From: Nitzschia sp. pyKryTriq1
Lineage: Eukaryota; Bacillariophyta; Bacillariophyceae; Bacillariales; Bacillariaceae
Direction of reading: 5' to 3'
Length of the DNA stretch: 64,000 bases
Assembly: GCA_956465555.1 (NCBI GenBank)
Contig: OY101115.1
Span: 3,100,001-3,164,000 of the forward strand
Below the pieces are notes generated by a model that was not told the DNA's origin, ran no database searches, and worked only from the letters and a program-made list of their open reading frames with translations. Shown here piece by piece: positions 56,890-64,000 of this stretch. The translations under genes were made by a program, and so were the position numbers. How positions within the stretch are numbered: the stretch's first letter is position 1; each line of letters begins with the position of its first letter.

Positions 56890-58221
56890 GCTTGCTTTCG
56901 AATCTTGATCCCGACAAAGAAATCAATGTAGACAACTCGTACCAGGATAGATCTTCCTTGTCTCTTGCTTGAGCGGACCTTCGTCGTTGTTGTCATCCAG
57001 CAACCAGCGCAATGAACCAGAGGGATGCATCCCTCTTTTGTTCTTCTTCGCATCAACAAACCAAAACCCATTCGCATTCCTACATACGTGCTACGTGCGA
57101 CATCTCGTACCGGTATTGTACGTACTACCTAGTAGGTAGGTTCGGCGGCACCCGTGGACACGCTAGATTTGAAGGATGACGAGCATGCATGCAGCGAGTT
57201 TGGCTCGACATCCCACTCTTTAGCTATCGGCTAACGTACAGACCGGGGGTACCTTTGGGGGATCTTTATGGGGAACCTATTGGAACAGATTTGTTTCTGA
57301 GAATTGTGAGCCTATTTTTATTGTCTACTTTGCTACTCTTGATTTTCCAGGAAAACTTCCAGTAGTAATTGCAATTGCATTTTCCAGTAGTAAATCCACA
57401 GGATTCTACTGTCTTTCATCTTGCCATATCATTGGCACTGACTCAGGATGTGCATCTCTTCATTCCCACTGTGCCACACACCACCTGTTCTAGTCTAGAC
57501 ATGACGCACCAGCGATGCCACGCAGGTGGCGGTAGCCATTGAAGTGACGGAGAGGGAAGGAAGGTCAGACGTCCGCGACGAACGGAGAACAGACGAAACT
57601 TCCGGAGCCTCTCATCGGAGAGGCTCCAAGCAGCAGCAAGGAAGTCGATTCTGTTGTTCTTGTGTTTACTCTTTTGTATTGCTTGTAACCATCCTGTCGA
57701 GGATAGTCACAAGCAATACTATAGTTCGTTCTAGGCTATCGAGCCTAGCGTTTCGAATGTTAAACCACCACCGCCCCAGCCACCTTCGCAATCACGGAGG
57801 TGTGCGACAGGCGGGACTCCTACTAGTCCCGAATTATGCCACACACCACCTGTTCTAGTCTAGACATGACGCACCAGCGATGCCACGCAGGTGGCGGTAG
57901 CCATGGAGGTGCCCGGGGGTGCAAGTGGCAAAAGGGACCCGGAGGATTCCTACACGTACATTTCTACGTTTCTGGTGATGTCTGTCCGTCAATACATGGT
58001 CCGCGGCCAACCATGCATGGGAGCGCTCTACGTACCCCGACTCTTATTTACCCCGGATCATTATTCTACGGGCAACCTGCTCTCTCTATCTACCGCCGGT
58101 ACGAACAAAACACTGTACGAGTACTTTGGTAGCATACGATAGGCCCCTGTAGAGAACGCTTCGCTGGACTTCCTTATTCTCCTTTTACTATATGTTCTTG
58201 TGAGACAATAAATTCGAAGCC
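56890..58221. other. Intergenic region containing a hairpin-rich repeat element
   Basis: No protein gene is supportable. The notable content is the element at 57472-57904, annotated separately. The remainder has GTAC-type words near 57100-57140. Confidence 0.55.
57472..57904. repeat. Hairpin array flanked by 68-bp direct repeats
   Basis: Direct repeats at 57472-57539 and 57837-57904 match over 68 bp (offset 365). Between them lie four strong stem-loops in about 230 bp: 57604-57627 (10-bp perfect stem, loop ATCG), 57676-57719 (20-bp stem with two mismatches, loop GTCG), 57731-57748 (7-bp stem, loop ATCG) and 57812-57831 (7-bp stem, 6-base loop). The first three loops share an RTCG sequence. 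No open frame of note runs through it. It could be a small non-autonomous mobile element or a structured RNA gene duplicated at its ends. Confidence 0.7.
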
Positions 58222-58668
58222 TTATTTATGGTGTACATCTGCGAATTCAAGTGCCCTGCCTAGCCTGGTGTTGTTCTGGCGAACAACACGTGAACCGGGG
58301 AATCGAATGTTCAAAACATTGCCGCTACCAAAGTAATAGCCACACAATTCTACAGTAATGTTCTTCGCCTTCCACACGAACGAGTACGTTGCCTTAAAAT
58401 ACATGCCCGTTTCCATCTGCTGCCGTTGGTTCTGTCAATGCTTGACATTGCTGGTGAAGTTCTCTGCCAGTTCGACATTTTGATTGGCTGGAGGGATGTC
58501 TCACTTGCGTACGTTTCCCTAATTGGAAAACCACCAGCAGCCTGAGTCGAATTTGTACCAATCAAACTGAGGCCAGGAAGCGAAGTTGAAGACCATTGGC
58601 CGCCTTGTTCCTCCGATCTTGGCCTTCTGCACCCCGGCAATGGCCAAAGTCGTACCGGGCAAAGACAT
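58222..58668 (-). pseudogene. Broken gene of unknown family
   Basis: One minus-strand frame beginning at ATG 58666-58668 reads as protein over about 148 codons, with segments such as TTLAIAGVQKAKIGGTRRP, VFNFASWPQFDWYKF, PPANQNVELAENFTSNVK, FKATYSFVWKAKNITVELC and NIRFPGSRVVRQNN, interrupted by about three stops. Short introns could in principle remove some, but I found no good set. I cannot name the family or say whether it is of cellular or viral origin. It is head-to-head with the HSF gene. Confidence 0.4.
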
Positions 58669-58943
58669 CAAAATCTGAAAAAGAGACGGCAAACAGCTGC
58701 CTGGCCGAGGCTCGAGGGAAAAACAAAAGCCTCACCATCACTGTTTTCTCTTTCGCGACCGGCAGTGGCGGGGGAAGGAAGAAATAATTCTTCATCTTTG
58801 ATGCGATCAGAAAAATATTACAAAAAGTAGACTATCCACCTTCCTCCCAAAGAACGAGACCGAGCTACCCAAGCGAAAGCACACAAAGAAGAAGAAACCT
58901 ATTATCAAATCGTTTTCAGCAAACAACAACGAAAGAAACAACA

Positions 58944-59995
58944 ATGGCACCGATTGACTACAACACAGATGATGGGACACCCAGAATGCAATCCATCGAC
59001 TACTCGGAGAGCGATCAACATGATCAAGATGAATACGACAAGTCCATCGCTAAGGGCGGAGTGACCACCCCTTTTCCTTGGAAGCTCCATGATATGCTGG
59101 ATGATATGGATCGTCAAGGCACCCATTCCGTGGTGACTTGGCAGCCACACGGACGGGCTTTTATGGTACACAAGCCGAAGGACTTTGTTGACAAGATCAT
59201 GAAACATTACTTCAACCAAACCAAAGTGAGTATCCGTGCCTTTCGTTGTTGGAATGTTGTTATCAAACGTGGTCTAACCCCCCCCCCCCTCCTTCCTCGC
59301 AGTATGCTTCATTCCAGCGCCAACTAAACCTCTACGGCTTTTCCAGGCTAAGCCATGGAAAGGACAAGGGAGCGTATTACCACATGTGCTTTGTCCGAGG
59401 CGAGCGAGGATTGTGCCGCAGCATGATCCGACAAAAGATCAAAGGAACCAAAGTCCGAAGAACTCTCGCGCCGGAAGAGGAACCCAATTTCTACTTACCG
59501 CAATGGGGCAAGACAAAGATCGTAGAAATGACCGGCGTGTCCCTTCATCCTACACCAGTCAAGTCGACAACCGCCTCCTCCAAGCCAAAACCCCGCACTC
59601 CGTCTTCACAAACCAAAGCTGCGAAGAATACAAAGAAATCATCTCCGGCAGTCAACAACTCGCTGGTCTCGATGATCAGAGAAGCACCAACACAAGCCGG
59701 AAAGACTCTCCTCCCTCCTCCGCCTGTCATCAAGCAACTGCAACCAAGCGGCCCAATATCTTCCGAGGTTGAACCTCAGCCTCCGTCCTATGATCCTGCA
59801 AGGGGAGGGGACTTGCTTTTCTTCGAGGGTCGTCCTTTTCGATACCTGGAACACATTGAACAGATCCCGCCACTCCAGTCGCAAGGACCTCGGCAGTCCT
59901 ACAAGGAGAGGCTTCACAACATGATCAACTCCATTGTCATGGAATCTCCCAGCTGGCAAGACGCCGGTCAACACAATCAAATGTGCAGCGTGTAG
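58944..59995 (+). CDS. Heat shock factor (HSF-type transcription factor)
   Basis: Two exons, 58944-59225 and 59303-59995, with a 77-bp GTGAGT...GCAG intron, give 324 residues. The HSF DNA-binding domain spans about 40-145: TPFPWKLHDMLDD, VVTWQPHGRAFMVHKPKDF, then the recognition helix ASFQRQLNLYGFSRL and GAYYHMCFVRGE. The intron interrupts the domain just before the recognition helix (FNQTK then YASFQRQ), a common site in HSF genes. HSFs bind nGAAn arrays; the family is strongly expanded in diatoms. The part after 150 is Ser/Pro/Lys-rich, and no clear heptad oligomerisation domain is visible, which is usual for many diatom members. Specific targets are unknown. Confidence 0.94.
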
Positions 59996-60299
59996 CGCAC
60001 AACGTGTCATGGGAAACGGATCCAGTCATTCTTTGATCTACGAGTACGGGGAACGGACGGGAGAAAACAAGCTATAAATGAGTATTCATGAAAGATACAC
60101 ATACCGTTCCAACTGTAGCAGCCAGGCGGCTCTTGATATGTAAAACAAGTATACATAGCAACACTTTCATCTGTAAACGTACGTACCTCTCTTCTTTCTG
60201 TGGCACGTGATTGATACTAGCCATCACGTCGTTGATTGTTGACTTTCAGAAAGTGATGCTTCGGCTCCTCGGGTGCATCGCTATAAGACAGAAGCGTAA

Positions 60300-60499
60300 N
60301 NNNNNNNNNNNNNNNNNNNNNNNNNNNNNNNNNNNNNNNNNNNNNNNNNNNNNNNNNNNNNNNNNNNNNNNNNNNNNNNNNNNNNNNNNNNNNNNNNNNN
60401 NNNNNNNNNNNNNNNNNNNNNNNNNNNNNNNNNNNNNNNNNNNNNNNNNNNNNNNNNNNNNNNNNNNNNNNNNNNNNNNNNNNNNNNNNNNNNNNNNNN
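60300..60499. other. Assembly gap (200 N)
   Basis: Exactly 200 undetermined bases; a round number suggests a placeholder rather than a measured size. Confidence 1.
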
Positions 60500-60710
60500 G
60501 CCCGGTCTCAAACCGCCTCGTTGATCCGACCGGATCCAGGAAGGAAGCCACCAGGTGTGCCGAACATGCAGAACAATAACGCTTCTTCACCGCATTGACA
60601 GCCAGCACGGCAAAAGCGCTCCGAGACGGGTCCGCCTCATAGACTCTTTCATCCACTGCATCTTTGAGTAGCACCTCAAACAAGCATTCAACCCGCTTCA
60701 ATGCCAGAAC
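60500..60710 (-). CDS. Possible exon running into the gap, unknown protein
   Basis: A minus-strand frame reads LALKRVECLFEVLLKD, then EADPSRSAFAVLAVNAVKKR, YCSACSAHLVASFLDPVG and STRRFETG before meeting the gap. An AG that could serve as a splice acceptor (TTTCTAG) lies at its upstream end near 60711. The composition is protein-like, but no start, partner exon or family could be found. It may be part of a gene or transposon interrupted by the gap. Confidence 0.3.
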
Positions 60711-61554
60711 TAGAAACAATAGACAATAGCCGACTGCACTTGAAATTGTCCACCCAGACGATCGTGTCGAAGAAAAAATTCTCGTGGATACACAGACAAA
60801 TCGCTCAGTCTCTGCCCCGAAAACCGATTATTGCACGGCCAATGCTGGTCGTAGAGAGCTCCGGATAACATGCGTGAGATTTTCATACTTTCAACGCCCA
60901 TGAGCATCAACAGGCCTCCTATCGATCAATACATTTTCGTGTTTTTACGTCCCAGAGCATGGACGGGTCATGTTAAAAGCTCGGCTGGAAGCGCAAGTCT
61001 TCCAACTCGCCAGAAGAAAGCATCCGCGGCGAGACCGATCAACATACTTCATCGAATATTCGATGCATATCCCAACATACACCCCGCGACAGGAATGCAC
61101 AATAGCCAAGAGAGTGAAATGAATAATTCGTTCGTAAACACACACTTTCTCACCACCCATTCAATCGAGGAAGAGTGGGCACCACCCACTTTCGCTCCGA
61201 ACGATTTCCTTTACACCCACGAGTTCAAATGTGAATCATAGGAAGCTCTGCCTTCAGATCAAGAAGCAAATACAGCGACAAGTGAACACCGAAACTCTTC
61301 AACCGCTAGATAGTGATCAATCATTGGGAGATCGTTTTCCACCAAGCGCGGTACCGGTGAAAAGTGCCGCCTCTCACCATCGAAGCGAGGAGTCAGTTAA
61401 CACACGTCATGGAAAAGACAACACGACTCACTCGGGACACTCGAGAAGTCCAGTGACACACCTACTATTAGTGGCTTGGTTCCTCGCTCGGTTCCTTGCG
61501 GCGGTTAATCAAGTCCATTCCATCTGTGACCTTGTATCGTTGTATTGATGCCAA

Positions 61555-61842
61555 TCAGCTCTTGATCATCGGTACAAGTACGATGGAAGGGTAGAATGAA
61601 TGGAACAGATCATCATTGTTCTTTTGTGTCAAGTGAGTAGCCCTTACAAGTTGGCGATGATAAGACGGCTTCACGAACTGAATATCAGCAAATTCTAAGT
61701 AGGGTTCCGACGCATCACCCGTGATGCCAAAGAAAGCGAACCACCCTTCGGTGTCGGAACACAGCGAGAAGTGAGGAATCATCCGGAACAAACCAACGGC
61801 GGCATGACCGTGGTAAAGAGAGACGAATGAAGATGATTGCAC
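61555..61842 (-). CDS. Unassigned open frame, possible exon
   Basis: About 95 codons with protein-like content (HGHAAVGLFRMIPHFSLCSD, WFAFFGITGDASEPYLEFAD) and a TGA stop at 61555-61557. It has no ATG at its head; a CTAG that could act as a splice acceptor lies upstream near 61885-61890. No family is recognised and no partner exon was found. Confidence 0.3.
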   Translation of the reverse strand: MQSSSFVSLYHGHAAVGLFRMIPHFSLCSDTEGWFAFFGITGDASEPYLEFADIQFVKPSYHRQLVRATHLTQKNNDDLFHSFYPSIVLVPMIKS

Positions 61843-62768
61843 CGAGATGTTTTGGTTGGGTTTTATCTTCCGTGAACGATCAGCATGCTAGAAGAATTTG
61901 ATATGATTCTCACTGCGGTTTACATCGAAAATCGTAGACATGCCGATCACACTGGCTTTCTTCGAACATGAAACAATGCAACAAAGCGAACCACAATAGA
62001 CACCGACATAAGCGAAGAGACCTCCCTCTCTTTAAGCCGCCTACGATTGATTTACCATTCCGCTCGATGATTATTTGTATCGGTCCTCGATTTTCGAATC
62101 ATCTCCTGCTTGTGTTGTGATGGAAGCGAAGGAAGGCGCCAAAGAGTGAAGAACCCTCCAGCATACACCACCAAGCAAGTGATTTCAATGCCAGAACACC
62201 AGCAGAACCCTCTTCCGATTTCCTCACAAAATGTGAGAGTCTCGAGCCAAATCGTTCGTTCTTATTGGTGGATCAGGGAGGACGTCAGGCGTACGGTTCC
62301 GAAGTCCCGGGCGTCGCGCCCATTGATTCGAGAACCCTTCGAAGTTCTGGATCATTCCATTTTCCTCAGATCTGTAGTATATTATTTATCGTTGTTGGGG
62401 ACATGCAATCCCCTTACACATAAATAATAAAAGGCGGATAGAGTTCGCCCAACCAAAAAACCGCGATGATCGATGATGATGCGCCCGCCCGAACGATGAG
62501 GGCGTGCGTGTTGCGTGGTGTTGATAGAGATTCTTTGACTAATACGACAGCTGTGCATGGTCTTTCCACCATGCTTTCCACGGTCCGGGGTTGCGTGCGT
62601 GATTTTAGTAACTCGGTAACCCGTCGGCGGCACTCGCCGTTCAAGCATGGCCGTGAGAAGTTGCGGACGGGGCGGACGGAGCCTCCACCAAGACGCTCCT
62701 CCTCTCATCAACCCTCCTTGTTGTGAAACAGTTGTCTATATTACTGTCGAATATCAAAGGAAGCCACC

Positions 62769-63415
62769 ATGTGAGTTCCGAGTCTGCGGGATACCATGAT
62801 AGTGTAGTCGGGATGCATAGTTAGATTGAAATGTAGATGTGTGGAAGTTTTGGTGTCGACGCGGATTCTTGATGAGATGATAGACTACCCGATGCTATCG
62901 CGGCGGGCCCGATAACCCTCGTTTCCGTGCCCTTTTTGAAGATATTTCTCACGCAATTCTTCACTGCTTTCTTCAACAGGTCTACCTCTTTGATGCAAGG
63001 AGCTGAATTTCAGCACATTCTTCGTATTCTCAACACTAACGTTGAAGGAAAGCGAAATGTGGTTTTTGGTCTGACAAAAATTAAGGGTCTTGGACGCCGA
63101 TTTACTGATCTAATTTGCAAAAAGGCTGAAATTGATGTCAACAAGCGAGCTGGAGAGCTTACCGCTGATGAGATCGAAAAGCTTGTCGCCATCATCACTA
63201 ACCCTCGTCAATTCAAGATCCCCCTTTGGTTCTTGAACAGGCAAAAGGACTTCAAGTCTGGAAAGTACAACCAAGTCTTTGCCCAAAACGTTGACGCTAA
63301 GCTTCGTGACGATATCGAACGTCTTAAGAAGATCCGTGCTCACCGTGGTCTTCGTCACTGGTGGGGAATCCGAGTCCGTGGACAACACACTTGCTCCACT
63401 GGACGTCGCAAATAA
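62769..63415 (+). CDS. RPS18: 40S ribosomal protein S18 (uS13)
   Basis: The body from 62980 to 63415 is uS13 of the small ribosomal subunit head: [60 protein letters not shown] and [20 protein letters not shown], ending TGRRK. The N-terminus of the family (M-S-L-x5-F) is not reached by a normal upstream ATG. I propose that AT at 62769-62770, in the excellent context AAGCCACC, is joined by removal of intron 62771-62979 (GTGAGT...CAACAG) to G at 62980, giving ATG TCT ACC TCT TTG and a 145-residue protein [12 protein letters not shown]. The alternative is the internal ATG at 62992 (MQGAEFQ), three residues shorter than the family norm. The C-terminus is shorter than in animals by a few residues. 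Confidence 0.93.
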
Positions 63416-64000
63416 ACTAGCAAGTTCATGGCAATACGTATCTGAGCATGTTCATTACTACTCTACTCCTAGGATCTAGTCAAGTGTAGCTGCATGTATC
63501 TAAATCTGAAGGGTCTTTCTTTTTTGATTCTACGATTGCGAGAGCAGTACAAAATTGTCGTTGCCGCCAGCATTTTCTCCTAATTTGCCGGCAGGGTGGT
63601 GAAAGGAATCGAAATGCGGTGCTTGCACCATTTCTATATGCATGATTTCAAAGTCCTCCTGCTCTTTCTAGAGAAAAATGAAAGTTGAATCTCTAGCTAC
63701 GCTCTGTCTCTAGTACTCGCGAGTACTACGATCTCTCAGTCATACTAGTTGTTGTAGAGACCAGCAACCACCCAGGCTGCAGCTTCGCACTCTTTCGGGC
63801 TCCAGGGAAGAAGTACTACTGCTAGTTGTAAGAACAAGAACTCTCTACTTTCGATCGTACGAGCGAACATATCTCTACTCTAGTCCGCTAACACGCTGCG
63901 ATGAAAGACTATAGTACTGTCGAGCAGAGAGGATGGGCGAGAGGAGGAGATAGTCTACTCTACTAGAGCTATGAATACTCTGTACTACTAGAGTACGAAC
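63416..64000. other. 3' flank with simple sequence, no gene seen
   Basis: From about 63690 to the end, CTCTAC/TAGTAC-type low-complexity DNA dominates. No supportable gene. Confidence 0.6.

Larger units (their letters stand above)
59996..62768. other. Gene-poor region around an assembly gap
   Basis: Contains the N gap, two weak coding fragments (separate entries) and otherwise no recognised gene. The DNA from about 60500 to 62700 has far fewer GTAC/CTCT-type simple repeats than other spacers in the window, and could be an old transposon or an unresolved gene. Confidence 0.4.

Noticed and set aside
62110-62427. 105-codon plus-strand frame upstream of RPS18
   Set aside because: It begins at a plausible ATG, but its composition is not protein-like and no domain or neighbour supports it. 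A tRNA-like look near 62310-62340 also failed, because no acceptor or anticodon arms could be paired.
1-64000. CRISPR arrays, bacterial operons, rRNA or tRNA genes
   Set aside because: No regular short repeat-spacer pattern, no Shine-Dalgarno-led gene clusters and no convincing cloverleaf or rRNA stretch was found; all confident genes are eukaryotic in structure.

Overview
This window is nuclear DNA of a eukaryotic alga, most likely a pennate diatom. The genes carry short GT-AG introns (about 85-240 bp). Secreted and plastid proteins carry signal peptides, one with a classic diatom AAFVP plastid-targeting motif. The gene set (TPT-type transporters, transmembrane LRR proteins, Ser/Pro-rich secreted proteins, a mitochondrial ornithine carbamoyltransferase, a B12-dependent methionine synthase, an HSF) fits diatoms. 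The species cannot be fixed from the sequence; multi-copy LRR genes and local duplications would suit a raphid pennate. Coordinates of spliced genes below were derived by hand from splice signals, reading-frame closure and family alignment.

Layout. 1-5.2 kb: 3' part of a PPR gene, then two head-to-head paralogous TPT/DMT transporters separated by a 221-bp direct repeat. 5.9-6.6 kb: RNase H2 subunit C. 7-13.2 kb: two divergent transmembrane LRR genes separated by 3 kb of simple-sequence DNA that may hold a decayed gene. 13.6-17.2 kb: a secreted protein with acidic-aromatic repeats, a MIF-like protein with an N-terminal extension, COX11. 17.9-22.2 kb: a triple-KH RNA-binding protein and a UBE2S-type E2 enzyme. 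23.4-32.0 kb: an uninterrupted 8.6-kb reading frame for methionine synthase (MetH) with three tandem, nearly identical copies of the homocysteine/folate half followed by one cobalamin/reactivation half. 32.3-40.6 kb: a coiled-coil protein, a class V aminotransferase, ornithine carbamoyltransferase, a TPR protein and a Nudix hydrolase. 40.7-47.9 kb: pyruvate carboxylase, an aldo/keto reductase and a METTL18-type methyltransferase. 49-57 kb: a small plastid protein, a mucin-like LRR protein, tandemly repeated noncoding DNA and an amino-acid transporter. 57.4-58.7 kb: a hairpin-rich element between 68-bp direct repeats and a broken gene. 58.9-60 kb: an HSF. 60.3 kb: a 200-N gap, then gene-poor DNA. 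62.8-63.4 kb: RPS18 (uS13), whose start codon appears to be split by an intron.

Functional themes are mitochondrial and one-carbon metabolism (pyruvate carboxylase, OTC, COX11, MetH) plus cell-surface proteins, but nothing indicates an operon-like cluster. Neighbours are often tail-to-tail with very short gaps (48, 87 and 129 bp) or share short divergent promoters, two of which carry a TGACGTCA palindrome. The most unusual object is the triple-headed MetH: all three heads keep the zinc-binding cysteines, the heads are almost identical in DNA, and the tail of the first two differs from that of the third, which points to concerted evolution rather than a simple recent triplication.
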